DNA of 64,000 nucleotides from Sipunculus nudus (GCA_026874595.1 CM049308.1:34840027-34904026), one strand, 5' to 3'; positions 9,480-36,804 are shown, counted from the first letter of the stretch. Numbers and translations are program-made. The notes: generated from the letters alone by a model not told the origin.

Positions 9480-11640
9480 TGGCGAATGTGACTATTACGT
9501 TGCAATACATTTACTTTGTTGAGTTAAAACGACAGTGTTGTCATTTGCTTGAACAAGGTTTAGGGACCGTAGAGGGGGTAATCGAAAGGTGACAGGCTCG
9601 GCTGTATCCGCTGACGACCTTGTTTAGATTCCCAGCATGGCTGGGGGGGGGGGGGGCATGATTTCAGGCGGAGCGGGTGGAGGGGGTGGGGGGCTTGGTG
9701 TAGGACATTATTTCAGCCCAATATGAATAGCAAATAATGGGCACACCTTGTCAGGGTCAGATTGTTTCCCATTGAGAGTTAGGAAGTTAAGACACTTTGA
9801 CAAGCCTATAAAGCTGAATAATGCAAAAAAAAAAATAAATGATTAATCTCCAAAGTGAAGAGTTGTGGAGCACAAACTGTATTATTACAAGTGCTCAGAA
9901 CATTTTCAAGAAGCATCCCTTCGTGTCGTCATGTCTTGCTAAACATTAATAATAAAATAAAGATGTTGTTCCCTCGCTTACGACGTTTAAGGTCCCAGGT
10001 AAGGCTAGCCAAGAAACAATCTCTCAAGTCTTTTATAGGTAACCATCTCCGTTTCTTAATGCTAGCTTAACTAAGTCAGGATTCCATTCCATTTTCGGAC
10101 TACATTGCAGGGCAGTAGCACACGGTTCCTCTCATTTAATATCCTGTTGTTAACCAGGCCCTGTAACTACTGCACCTGACGTCCCTGGCCCATTTGCTGG
10201 GTCATACCACCGAGAAACCCCGAAAACCGCACTCATTTGTAAGTGAAACTCGGCTCTTGGGCAAGGCCTTCTCATTAAGCCTGCAGAGTGTTCCCTCTGT
10301 TGAGCGCTCACCCTGGGTAGGGACCGGCCGTGAAAAACCTCACCGCCTCGGCTGAGATTTATCCCTACTAAAAATTTAAACAAAATCTGTTCAGAACAGT
10401 TTCGTAAAATTCGCTCAGACACCAAAGGAAGGTAATGTATAATACCTTTCCCCTCATTTTGGACTATGTAGAACATACTTTTTATCCAGTGGTGCTGTGA
10501 CTAAATGAATGTAAATGATGTGTTAAAATCATAATTTATTTTTTTTTTGTTGTTGTTGGAGGTAACGCCTCCATTTTTTTAATGCTAGCTTGACTAAATA
10601 TGTGAGTGTATCCAAGCATTTTTACCGGCATTTTGAACTGTTTAATTAAAGTTAAAGAAGGTGCGTCCAGTTTTTTAGAATCATTACAGACAACTCTTTA
10701 AATCCAGTTGGACTTATTGTTTGGTGGTCACCAGATTGTTGGCTTTTCCTCAATTCTATTACTGTTGTTTTTCTTGGGTCTATAATCAAATTGTAAAATT
10801 TCTTATCATCACTAACCTTTGCATAAATATTACCTAAACTGCTCCCCTCAGACCAGAATTTATATTCTTTAAATTAAAATTGTCCTATATACTGTGTAGT
10901 GTATGAAACCCTCAGATTTTTCCTTGTCTAAATTATAAAACTGAACACCTGTATTAAAAATAATGTATGGGTTATTTAAAAATCTTCTGTATCTTAAAAG
11001 ATATGCTGGAACAGATTTATACACACTCCTGAGATAGTCCTGAGACCCTTTCGTGATGCAGTTTGTTTTGTTCTTCAGGCGGGTTTGTATTTTCACCTAA
11101 TTTTGCCCAATATATATTCATATCTTAGTAAACGTAGGTTATTTGGTATTTTTTGCATTAGATACGGTTTTATGAGGGACTTTTTTTAGTTTTAGCAGTC
11201 ATTTAAATGTGATCAGCTTGTGCACAGGCATTGTACGTACTACTAGAGAAGTAAAAGTGTATTCAGCATGTAATATCTCTGTGATCAAGCAAAGATTTTA
11301 CTTTTACTGGATATTCATGCCCTCATGCCTATAACATCTTAAATTGGCAATTTGTTCAATATAATAGAAGATTTATCCCTTATTCTTTTAAAATTCTCTG
11401 CAGGGGTTTCAAGTGGTAATCAACCATTAGATATTAAAAAAATACCTGTATGAAATAAAATTATTCTAGTTTTTACAGTTTTATCATACGAGATCAATTC
11501 ACAAGTGAGCCTTGTATCCTTGGGTCCTTGTTTATTAGATTATTCATTAAAATCAAGAGTCAAAACAGAAACAACATTAATTATGCATATATATATTCTA
11601 TCTAGTATGCACATATATAAGTCTATATTTAGATTTATAT
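9480..11640. other. Intergenic or 5' intronic sequence, no gene recognised
   Basis: A 12-base G tract lies near 9644. A more GC-rich segment at 10150-10370 is open on the minus strand for about 108 codons but shows no recognisable domain. The remainder is AT-rich without exon-like signals. Confidence 0.4.
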
Positions 11641-11648
11641 AAATAGCC

Positions 11649-11755
11649 GCCGATGAGGGTAGAGACATGTCCGCATCGAAATCGGCAGCTTATCAGATGC
11701 TCTCAGCAACAACAATAAGCTAGTAGTGTAATTACTAGGGACACGCTGTAGTGTC
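11649..11755. other. Cluster of four adjacent hairpins
   Basis: Consecutive perfect inverted repeats occur: GCCGAT/ATCGGC (11649-11686), AGCTTAT/ATAAGCT (11687-11721), TAGT/ACTA (11724-11737) and GACAC/GTGTC (11740-11755). The first encloses CGATGAG...CGAAA, which recalls the core words of a hammerhead ribozyme. The second core base is wrong and no convincing stem II forms. It could be a structured end of a retroelement. Confidence 0.4.
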
Positions 11756-11759
11756 TAAT

Positions 11760-14700
11760 TCGTCACCATAGTGTATTGTCTTGCGATTTGTCAAGCTATT
11801 CCAGCTGCAAATAGGACAATGCAATGTCTTTTTCAGCAGTAGATTATTTTTTCAGAGAGGAAAATATGGAGACCAAAGTTGGTCGGCTTGATATTTTCAA
11901 CAGTCACAAGGTGACACAACGTGTCACACAACGTGTTGATAACCAACTTAAAGACACATAGACATTTTTGCAAAAATATCTGAATATTCCATGCTATTAG
12001 TTCATTTGGCTGAATCCGATAGTTTCTCCAGCAAAATTAGCTGTAACAAACACGACTCGGGACCCCCATCTGAGTCGTGACACAAGCCAAATTTAGAACC
12101 GCCCTGCAAGTCCACGCCACGCTTTATAACCGTATCTCCGCATACAGTCAGCAGGCAGACCGCAGGCAGAAATCTCCCATACATGCAGAACAATATACGA
12201 ATATATTGGGTTATAACGGAATATTTCACACACATGGTAGGTGTCGTTGGAGATATAAGAAACTTATTAAAATGTCTAGTGGGTTTATTTGAAGTGACAC
12301 GATACTTGTAAGCAATGAGGCGGTGTCAAAAATGACGAAAATATTTGCATCCTCATTAACTCGATCCTCAGAGTTAAATGTCCAGGCACTCTGGCAAGCC
12401 AGTAATCTGGCCATATGTCAGAGGGCCGATCTGGCGCTACAGCAAAACCAACCCCGGCACATGACCTCCCTCTCTCAAGTTCAGCAGTGCCATCGTTGTT
12501 AGACAATAATTCACATATGGTATATATCATGCATGCTAACCATAACCTGGTGGCTAAATCAAATAGAATTTCACCATTTTCATTTGTTCCTGTGGACCGT
12601 TTCATTGAGTGCTTTATTTTTTCTATTTATTCATCAAACAAATCACAAAGGGCTACAACCTACCCTATCATGTATTGACGCTAACCTTATTTACAATAAT
12701 ATATTTGAGTTAAAATTTCCAAAGAAATTCGTATATGAAACTTTGTTTTTAGAATAGTCATAAGACTGGTATTGGCATCTAATTAACGAGCTTTTTCAAA
12801 ATTTCCTGTCGTTTGGTCAAACATTTCTGTGGCCTTTTATCATGACCTCTCTACAAAAAACTCCAGTGGCCAAACCCCCACTTCGTAAAGAAGCGCCATC
12901 TAGGTGAAGTTTTTATACCAATAGGTGTCGCTACAATAGGCTACTGTCACAATGAGCCTTCACTACGGTTCGGATTGCTGGCGTTCGGTTCGAAGATAAC
13001 TAAATACGGAGCGATGTGAAGCCCACCTGTTGACACGGAAAAAGACCATCAGGTTAACAGGTGAGAAGGGAAGTTATTGGTTTGAAATACTGTGGTTTCT
13101 GCAAACAGTTGGTTATGTGACAGAAAGATGGAGGTTCTGTTTTATCTGACTGGTCAATGGTTATATTAACACAAAGTGCGTGAACGGGCAGGAAATCGGC
13201 CAAACTTGAGCGGCAAGAAGGGGTCAGCTCGGTGAGTATACCGACCGTTATCACGTCTATTATCGCTACTGTCAATACAAATGATCAGGACAATATTCAG
13301 GCGAATAAAACAGTTCTCAGTTATGTCATAGTCCCAGTTTTCTTATTTGATAGTTCTTGGCTATAGTTAAAAACAGAGGGTCGTTTGTGTCACCAGTCAC
13401 AACTTAAACAACATTGAAAAACAGGGGTCAATTATTAACCATTAAAACCCTAGTTAAATTAAAATTTTGGGTGCTTGTTTTAAATTCTGTCTACACCCAA
13501 ACTCGGACTCTAGAAGAGCTAGTGTTTTTTTTTTTTTTTTTATTTTTTAAAGAGGTGAAACTGTACTTAAAATTCAGTATTCACACATTATTACTATCAA
13601 CTTCTCATACCCCATCAAAGATATCGCCCTCTTTACTTGTTGAGCTAACACAAGCCGTAGACAGAATTCTGAACATGCTTCAAATTTTGGAGTAGGGGTC
13701 GAAGTGTGTACTCAGTAGATAAGCTCTATGGCTGGCACCAGTCTCAGACACACTAATTACTCTGGTAGCCCTGCTCCATCCAGCCACCAGTCATGCATGC
13801 AGCCCTCTGATTGGCCAGATTAAGGGTATACCTGTAAATCCCAGTGTCCTGTAGGTGCACAAATGTATGCCTACAGATAGGGTAGCACTTTAAGTACTGT
13901 TGAAATTTGGGGTAAACACTAACACCTGATATTGATAAACAATTGATACCATTTCATGAGTCCCCAGTTTCTTTCTGTAGCTCTCTCCATCCCCAGTGGT
14001 TAGTATAAATTGCCATTTTGTTCCTTCATTTTGTTAATTTGAAGGCAAATAAAATAGAAAAAAGCTTGGGAAATAAACTGGGCAAACCCCTGAGTAAAAT
14101 ACTTTTTAACCAAGGTTTTGCCAACTGAGTTAGGTAAAATAGGTTTTACCTAGGTCAAATGCAAACCCTGTCATTTATTACTTCACATATCTAGACTGGT
14201 TCTGTGTTTCATAATGTATCTGATCATTGAGGGAGGCTATGGTGCCATTAAGAGAGAAGAGGAGGAATCAACTTCAGTTTTCACTTAAAAAGCCTCCCAC
14301 AAGTGTGTTGCACTGGCAACATGAATATATAACATAATGTTCTGCACTAACGACATGTGAGAGGTCCATGTGGACATAATATTTTTACCTGTCCTAATGA
14401 AATAAAAGTTTTAAACTAACTGAGTAATGCATCGTCTAAAATGCCTGTTTTGTCCTACATGGCTTGTTGTTGTTTTCCCAAGCACAATACTAATTTGGTT
14501 TGCTGAAATAGCTGTCAAAACGGTGAAGTTTATGGTAAATGCTGATAATCCTGTCATACTTCCAGTTTTAGCATACAAGTTGCAAAGTCACAGCAAATAT
14601 GTCAGATACATGGATTTTCTAGTGGAGTTAAATAGAATAAGACACATGTAATAAGTATGTTTAATTCTCACTACAAGTTGAGAATGATCTTTTAACTGTC

Positions 14701-15500
14701 ATAATGTATGCGCAATGAGATCATCATAGCTACAAAGTACAAGCTTAAAATCTGTATGCAAGCCTCCTTCATGTGTGTGTGTGTGTGTGTGTGTGTGGAG
14801 GGGGGTTTCCCTATTCTGGGATGCAGATGGCCGCTCATCTTAGAACTGAGAGCACACATTTGTAAAATGCTCTGTGAACATGTAAATCCTAATGCTTAAG
14901 TTCATACTTGATATTGCGAGTGTATGCAAAGTGTATTGCAAATAATAACAAGACACCCTCACTCCCCAAGTACTGGGGGCTTAACCTTGACCTGAACAAA
15001 GAAGGGGCAGGCCAATTGCATGGCACACAAGGATGGAAAGTGATTGCATCCACTTATATGGCCCATATTCCCAGGTTTATTCAAGCATATGTGACCGCAC
15101 AGTTGTGAATATTCCTTGAAGTTCTTTCCTGGATCCAGATCATGAGCCAGACCTACACCAAACTCTAATTGTTTCTTCATTGCCCTATCTCGAGGTTCCC
15201 TGATAATTTCATGGGATTACATCAATGATTGCATGAATTATGTTGTGCACACAAACACACACACACACAAACTGTAATGAATGCATACCCTGCTGGCAGA
15301 GGCAGTAACTGCTGTTCCGTCTGAAGTGTCACCAGCCCATGCAGGGAGTGATGAGTGATGTCTCATATGAATAGGATTAAAACCTTTCATTAGATTGGTC
15401 CACAAGTGTCTTGTGTCACAACCAGAGATACCTGGTTGCATGGTGTAAAGACCCACAGTCAAAAATATATTTTGTCTTATTTGTCATGCATATTTTTCAG
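11760..15500. other. Non-coding sequence upstream of CCDC85
   Basis: No convincing exon was found. There is a 19-base T tract near 13526 and a GT microsatellite at 14775-14797. The stretch probably comprises the 5' intron of CCDC85 and flanking DNA. Confidence 0.4.
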
Positions 15501-29608
<14,108 letters not shown>

Positions 29609-30004
29609 GTAAACAGAGACATTTTGATATTGAACAAGACTGAATATTTGTGATATGAAAATAATGACAGCTTGCAGACACAATGCCATTGGTACCACTG
29701 TAACATGGAGTATAATTTAAAACAAGATAACAGTTATATGATTATAAATCATTTTAGTATTTTCTGTAATCTACCACTAAATCTCGAGACATTCTCATGC
29801 ATAAGAGAGTTTTATCATACATGTATTTATACGAATTTTTTTAAACTCAAGATTTTAGTAAGGTGAACAGTTTTGCTATGTCTGCATACATTCCTTACAT
29901 TTGTTCACATATTTTGAGTTCTGCACACTGAATGTATGTACATGTACCATTATTGTTGCTGATCATAGGAGCTTATTATTTATAGACATCCTGCAAAATT
30001 ACAG

Positions 30005-30106
30005 GATGAAGGCATGATCATTCCTCCAGTTTCTACTTGGAAGATTCGGTCTAATGGCCACCAACCTCTCTCTGCAGATAATCCCCAGCTTGAGACTGCT
30101 CTTAGG
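30005..30106 (+). CDS. CCDC85: Candidate alternative CCDC85 exon (cassette)
   Basis: 102 nt, phase 0 at both ends, between AATTACAG and GTACTT. It encodes DEGMIIPPVSTWKIRSNGH...LETALR. Joined to exon 5 when exon 6 is skipped, it keeps the frame. If the donor is not used, the frame runs on to a stop at 30137-30139. The peptide composition is protein-like, but I have no homologue in mind. Confidence 0.5.
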
Positions 30107-30139
30107 GTACTTCCCTATCATAATTCTGTGCCCTTATAA

Positions 30140-33100
30140 AACCCTGACCTGGCAAAATTTTGAAAGCCCTCATAGATGCTGCCATTTTGCAAACAGACTA
30201 TAAAGCTAATGTCACAAGACATGTCGGAATGAAGGGAATAATGCTTTAGTCTGTTCCACCACACTGTCCATCTGACTTTTCCCGAATATCTCCACACAAG
30301 ACAAACTGACAAACATAACTTGCACCAATGGCAAAAAGAGGGAAATGCGTAATTTTTTGTACCCAACCTGCTTGCAATATAAATATTATTCCCTTTACGG
30401 CCTGGTTAACATGTCTCTGTGGTTCATGGGGTCCAACCATTCTTAACCTCCTTGGATATGAAATATGAAGTAATGTGACGTTACATTGGAGCATGTGCAC
30501 AAGGAGAATACAAGTCTCACTTTAAATTGGGGAACGGTAGCTCTTGATTATTTGACTCCTGAATATGGATGCCTCTTTTGTGCGTAACATCTGTAATGAT
30601 ATCATCACTGTTCTGTATTGGTAAATTATTTTGGTGCTCTTTGACTCCCCAAAGAATAATCATGAGAAAACAGATGGATAAGATGGTGGAACGGACTATA
30701 ATGTTCTGAACAACTGGAATATAAACAAGCAGTGGGAGGAACAAATAGCTGTAACCACTTACAGTTATTGGACAATTTTACCATTATACAAAGCACCTTT
30801 CATCAATAAACCTGTAATCACTGACATTTTTCCAAAAGATCAAGATCTTGATAAATTAGGATGACTTTAATTCTGAGTCACACTGTGTTGGGGAAAATTT
30901 TGTCATGCTCCTTATTATCAGAAAGGAAGTTTTACAAAAGAATTTGAACTGAATGCTTTTGTTTTTCTCAGCATTGTCTGAATAGATTGTATTTTATAAC
31001 ATGAATATGTGCACAACATAAAATCATTGCTCATACACACTTATTTGCCCCAACAGTCAGTTATTTTATTCATTGATATTTAAAGATATTTATAATCGAG
31101 TAGGTAATCTAGAATTTTTTCAGTGTTATGCATTTGTTCAGAAATGAGCACACCTTATCACACATCAGAATATGCAGAGAATTCACTTCAATGCATTTCT
31201 GAAGTTGAGAATAGGTTACAAGATGAGAAAGAAGGACAGAATACCAGTTGAAACCTCGAACATGGATGATTTTACAAACTGTCAGGCTACCTTCAGCAAT
31301 GTAAACATCATTTCTTTCACCTCATATCAACATATCTGTCACAATATATATATGCTATTTTATCAAACATTCCTGACAGATTTTATATGATAAATAAAAA
31401 ATTGTGAAATATTGTTTATTTATATACAAAAACAATATACGAAATAGTGTGCAATATTGTTTCTCAGATTTACGACATGCTGTGAAAAGCATCAGGGACA
31501 TTTTGACCTTGTGTTTGAGAAGATTTTTATCATGACATGGGGGATTCCCCCAGTTGATTCAGATTGGCAAGGCTGTGTAGATTGTATTTGAAGCATTTTG
31601 ATCCTCGGATGAGAGAGTTTATCAAGAATGATAAAAAAGTGGAGCCTATCAGTTTAATTTAATTGTCTGATGAGTTGTGTATTCACAGGTGAAGTTGTAG
31701 CAACAGGTTGAAAGAATGGGCTTTGTTTTAACTATGACAGACCGCTTTGATGAAATACAACTTTCAATGGATGTCTTCCTACTTATCATATATGCAGATA
31801 CTAGTTCTCTGGAATAATTGTCAGGCTTTGTGGAGCAAGTGTTAGGCTTGGTAGATTAATAGTCAGATATTATGGAGGAAGTGTTAGACTTGGTGAAGCA
31901 ATGATCAGATATTGTGGAACAAGTGTTAGGCTTGGTGGAGCAATGGTTAGGCACGGAGGAGCAGTGGTTAGGCTTTGTTGAGCAATAGTTGCATGAAATT
32001 TCATGACATAAATGCTGATGATCAGTTAAATTAATTTAAATTGTATTTATCATTGTTGAGTGTATTTTGTAAAATATGAAGAAATGATGTTAAAGAGGAT
32101 TTTGAATTGTGGTGAAGCATTGTGAAGAGTTTTTGTGCGATTGTCCATATGCATTTATTAGTTTACCTCAGGAACGGTAGATGGCGCTGATGTCACTGTG
32201 AGGCAGTTAGATGGGAGTGATGACCGTGAGATGATGTTGAGTTGATCAGGTGTCTTTCAAGCAGTTATCCTCCGTCTTTCCTTGTATTTATATATTGCAG
32301 CTGTTACCTTGTACAAAGATTTGATCACGGTCTTCTGATATTTGTTTGAATGGCAAAACTAAGTACATAACTACAGGTTGGCAGGATGTGCTGTCAAGTA
32401 TAATGTCTCCAACAATCAATAAGCTGTATACCTGTAATATTCATATATTGGTATACTAAATGATTTAGTAACATCTGTGTAACAGAATGTGTATCAAAAG
32501 TATAAGTTAAATCAATAGTATAAGTATTTGCAAGAAGCAAATGTGTACCTACATACATACACAAGACACACCTAACATTTATATGTATACATATGTATGT
32601 ATGTATGTATGTATATATATATATATATTACAGAATATATTCTCAGATTAGTCAAAAGTATCTTTAAGTAATAACTACAGAATAGGTCTGTACGTAATAA
32701 TCAGCAGAGCTTCTTGCACCATGGGACAGTTGTAATATATATATATTTTCAGTACTTGGAATATTTTATATTTTCATACAGTTGAAGATTTTAGTGCCAT
32801 GTAAATACCTTTAGCTATACTCTTTTATGATGCGGTTGTGGTGTTTTAGATGTATGACCACCATGTAATGAGTATACCTATACAAGATTTATTACAAACA
32901 GTGTTCTGTTCTTCTTTCCCTACTGGCGTTAAATGTTCCTTAATGACTTGCCTATGTCCAGCTTACTATTTATAGTTTCATTTGAAAGCTATAACATAAA
33001 TCTCAATATTGAATAATTATTGTTAAATAGAAATGTTTTTGTTGAAAAGTTAGGCTTTTTATTATAAAACTGTGAATAAAAGTTTTGCAGTCAAACAGCT

Positions 33101-33360
33101 TTCTAAATGATTTAGGTAGACCTTTACACGGTACTTCACAAACTGATACACATGGTGAGTTACCGAGTAAAACACGAGTTTAAAGTGTAAAAAATCTTAT
33201 ATTTTCCTTCTTTATATCTTTCTTTTCTATATCGTTCCCTCGGACAGCGACGGACTGGGGTGGAAAACAGGCCTTCGAGTAGTAAAGTCCCCAAATATAA
33301 TGCGATAGTCAACTGGCATCGGTATTCTGTCGGAAAACTTCTGGCTACAAGACGATTCAG
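30140..33360. other. Region downstream of CCDC85
   Basis: No gene was recognised apart from the possible terminal exon at 31468. A degenerate repeat of about 22-30 bp (ttaggcttggtggagcaat) occupies 31826-31990. A GTAT/TA microsatellite lies at 32594-32628. Confidence 0.45.
31468..31485 (+). CDS. CCDC85: Candidate alternative terminal CCDC85 coding segment
   Basis: After TTGTTTCTCAG the phase-0 reading is IYDML then TGA. Joined to the 30005-30106 exon it would end ...PQLETALR-IYDML. It is very short, so this rests on the acceptor and phase alone. Confidence 0.3.
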   Translation: MYDML

Positions 33361-33367
33361 TCCGTCC

Positions 33368-33795
33368 AGGCCTGCCTAAAGTAAATGACCGAAAAAAAGT
33401 TAGTGTTCCAGAAAAAAGAGTAGACTTCTTTGAATTAAGAGTGAAAAAAACAGGGTAAAATTTGCGTCAATTCCCCATTTTTTTTATCACAGACTGAATA
33501 TCGTTTCCCCAGGTCAGACATATGCATGGCGCACATCCCCCGGCATGAAGATAAGGGCATTTTCCACATGTGACACATGCTGGACATTTGCATACAAAAA
33601 TTGCAAAATGGCCCATTCTAGTTCTGAATGGACTGTAAGGGCAGGAGAGAAAGTATATATCTGAATTCTTTCACTGAAAAAAAAGAGAAAAAAAAGTGCT
33701 GCTGAAAAAAAGTATTAAAAAAAGAGTAATTAGCGTCATTTTTAGGAAAACCTTAAAAAAAGAAAGACTTTAAAAAAAAGTGTTTTGGCAGGCCT
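33368..33795. mobile_element. Candidate foldback/MITE with AGGCCTGCC ends
   Basis: AGGCCTGCC at 33368-33376 is mirrored by GGCAGGCCT at 33787-33795. The ends run into A-rich subterminal motifs (aaaaaaagt repeated). There is no coding sequence, and target duplications are unclear. Confidence 0.4.
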
Positions 33796-33799
33796 GCTG

Positions 33800-34660
33800 T
33801 CCCTGCGCTAGGCGTTATAGGCTTTTACGGGGGTTTTTCATTCTACATCAAACCCAGTATCCGAAAAGCCATAAAAAAGTGATATTTTTTTTAAATTTTG
33901 TTTTTAAAAATCATGATAATTTGGGGGAATTTATAAACAGCCCTGTAAAGGCCAAGCCGTCTGAAATTACCTGTCATCCACGCTCACTCACTTGTAATTA
34001 GTAAATTAGTGTCATTTTATTTAATTATTCGTGCCAACTACAGTTTGCGCTGAAATATCCAAAGCCATGGTGGAGAAGATCATAATTTTATCCCGGTCAT
34101 GAAGTCTGGAACATCTTATCTTCATGGAAGTAAAGAAATAAACGGTGAAGGCGAGACGTTTACGACTTCTTCATTTAGACTTTTCTTGGCATCTTAATGT
34201 GAGCTTTTTACTCTCATTCACTCTTTTGGGAAGAATAAACGTGCGTGGTTCTAGTGACATTATTGATGGAGCGAGCTCTCAGCGATTTTTTAGACAAATC
34301 TAGCGATGATTAACAAAGCTTTTTTTATGATCCCACACCATATTTCGTCATATAAAGTGCAGCTGTGTTACGATCAAAAGGTTTCTGACCTAATGGATAA
34401 TGGATTTTACATTGTATATTGATTTAAAATTAAATAAACCGGCATATATTTTCCAGACTTTAAAGAACGCCTCTTTTGCGTGTATATAGTAAAAAAAAAG
34501 TAAATTAAAAGCAAATGTTTATATGGTCTGATATCACTGATTGGGTCTCTTCCGACTTTACACTTTGCCTACCTGGTCTTCGGGCCTGTTCGGTCCAGTA
34601 GCTTTTCTCTGCTTCATAACACTAAGACTTCACATACACAACAGGGTTAATCATTCTACA
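33800..34660. other. Non-coding AT-rich sequence
   Basis: No gene or clear repeat was recognised. Confidence 0.4.
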
Positions 34661-34669
34661 TTTTGCAAG

Positions 34670-34860
34670 CCGCCCATTCATTCCAAGTACCCGTCCATTC
34701 CTGGGTAAATAGGGACCACCCTTGTGGTAAAGACCTTTGCCAGGAGTCTTAGCGTGGAAACCGGTCTGAACAGGATTAGAACCCACAGCCATGTACGCCG
34801 AATCATTACGCCACCACGCGCCGTGAGATCATAGTCCACGAGATTACTGGGAGGCTCTTT
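34670..34860 (-). mobile_element. tRNA-derived SINE
   Basis: On the minus strand an A-box-like TGGCGTAATGATT (34813-34801) lies 29 nt before a B-box-like GGGTTCTAATCC (34784-34773), the spacing of an RNA polymerase III promoter. A tRNA-unrelated tail follows toward 34670. The body does not fold into a complete tRNA. Confidence 0.55.
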
Positions 34861-35469
34861 TAACAATGGAGCGAACACTAAATCTCTTATCCCTCATTTA
34901 AAACCCCCAATTAATAACGCGTTAAAACAGTTGCCACAGTATTACTTTAGTAAGGCACAGTTGATCTAACATTTAAATTTGCAAAGCTCCGTCTATCGCT
35001 GTTTTACGAATACAAGTCCTGTAAATAATTTCCTACATATTTATAATTGCCGGACCATACATTGCACTATTTTATCAAGGATTTAGGTAACCGTCATATG
35101 ATTTTTAAGTATTTCTTAATATTTTCATGGATTGCACTTGTTGTTTATTTTACATGCAATCCAAATATTAGAAAGGTGTATAACATTACACCAATTTTCA
35201 ATTGAAATCACCAAGAAGTTTAGATTTAAAATAGTTCTCTATAAATTATTGACTTTTAACTAAAATTATGTAACAGTATAATTGACCGAAACGCATGAAT
35301 CACGAACGTCAATATTGCGCAGTCGGCGAACACGCACCGTCATTTGTGCTACTTGTCTTTACAGAGAACGAGTTATTTCTCGATCTTGTCTTACCGTCAT
35401 GCTCCAGCCTCCCATCAGGTCTTCCAGTCAAATCCCTGTTGATATCACCGTCTTTGTCTCCACTACATG

Positions 35470-36315
35470 CCATGAGCCATGTCCACCTGTTCTTGCCGTC
35501 ATCCCCCTGTGTCCACCACCTGTTCTTCCCGTCATCCCCCTGTCTCCACCACCTGTTCTTCCCGTCATGCCCCCGTGTCCACCACCTGTTTTTCCCGTCA
35601 TGCCCCTATGTCCATTACCTGTTCTGCAGAGGGGGATGGTCAATGTAATAACCCATCGCCCCTTTTAGATAATAATATTACAATATTGCAAATGAAATAT
35701 ATTTATAAATAGAATTAAAGACTTTGGATCCATTTACTAAAAAATGTTATATCTAAACCTTGCTTAGATTTCACAAAATAACTTATTTTCCTAAACATTA
35801 TAATTATTTGAAATATGATTAAGTATATATATAATAATAATTATATATTTATATTTATATATATATTCAAAGTCATCCCCCCCCCCCCACCCTGGAAGAA
35901 AAATTGACGCCACTGCCCCATGCCCGTCTCAAACACCTGTTCTTCCAGTCATGCCCCTGTCTCCACTACCTGTGCTTCCCGTCATGCCCCTGCTCCACCA
36001 CCTGTGCTTCCCGTCATGCTCCTGTCTCTATCATCTGTGCTTCCCGTCATGCCCCTGTCTCCACCACCAGTGCTTCCCGTCATGTCCCTGTCTCCACCAC
36101 CTGTGCTTCCCGTCATGCCCCTGTCTCCATCATCTTTGCTTCCCGTCATGCCCCTGTCTCCACCACCTGTGCTTCCCGTCATGCCCCTGTCTCCATCATC
36201 TTTGCTTCCCGTCATGCCCCTGTCTCCACCACCTGTGCTTCCCGTCATGCCCCTGGCTCCACCACCTGTTCTTCCCGTCATTGCCAGTCTCCATCACCTG
36301 TTCTTCCCGTTATAT
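35470..36315 (+). repeat. 33-bp minisatellite in two blocks
   Basis: The unit is cacctgtgcttcccgtc + atgcccctgtctccac, present at about 35470-35625 and 35935-36315. Because 33 is divisible by three, several frames stay open on both strands and give 11-residue repeats such as PPPVLPVMPLS. With four frames open and no surrounding gene signals, I read it as non-coding. The blocks are split by an unrelated segment. Confidence 0.88.
35641..35915. repeat. Poly-C-ended interspersed repeat interrupting the minisatellite
   Basis: An AT-rich body ends in a C tract followed by a motif around gaagaaaaattgacgccactg. A related segment occupies 51518-51866 with a C tract at each end. Confidence 0.5.
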
Positions 36316-36329
36316 GTATGAATGTATAT

Positions 36330-36700
36330 ATACTGTTAGGTAAACATTTTGCTAAGGGGGAAATAAATGGCTGATCCCGGATTCGAACCCAAGTCGGTGG
36401 CGCACAAGCAAGCTTTACTGTAGCGAGACAGTTCGGTTCTCTTTCATGAACCCCGTAACACACACCTAAATTGTTCAGTTTCTTCAAACCACCGTCCCCC
36501 AGAACCTAAAATTGAGTGTAAGCCAGAAAGATCCCTCATATGTTACGTAAACATTTTGCTCATGGGAAAATATTTGGCCGATCCCGGATTCGACCCCATG
36601 TCAGTGGCGCACATGTCCAGCGTTCCATCCTCTTCACTAGAAAACAAGCTTCACTATAGCGAGACAGTTCGGTTTGCTTTTATGTGCACCCCGTAACAAT
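36330..36700 (-). repeat. Pair of SINE-like repeats with B-box sequences
   Basis: Two related units (about 36330-36480 and 36540-36700) both begin gtaaacattttgct and contain, on the minus strand, B-box-like GGGTTCGAATCC (36390-36379) or GGGGTCGAATCC (36597-36586). They share agcgagacagttcggtt further on. The second has extra sequence with an A-box-like TAGTGAAGAGG, which suggests that the first is internally deleted. Confidence 0.55.
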
Positions 36701-36707
36701 ATAACTA

Positions 36708-36719
36708 CACACACACACA

Positions 36720-36804
<85 letters not shown>
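36708..36804. repeat. (CA)n(TA)n microsatellite
   Basis: About 50 bp of CA repeats pass directly into about 45 bp of TA repeats. Confidence 0.95.

Noticed and set aside
10150-10476. 108-codon minus-strand frame in a GC-richer island
   Set aside because: It has no domain, no splice partners and unremarkable composition. It may be a repeat, but it could not be assigned.
11649-11686. Hammerhead ribozyme
   Set aside because: CGATGAG replaces the required CTGATGA, stem II does not form convincingly and no cleavage-site stem was found. Kept only as a hairpin observation.
35904-36374. 156-codon plus-strand frame with 11-residue repeats
   Set aside because: Four frames are open at once because the 33-bp unit is divisible by three, and nothing around it looks like a gene.
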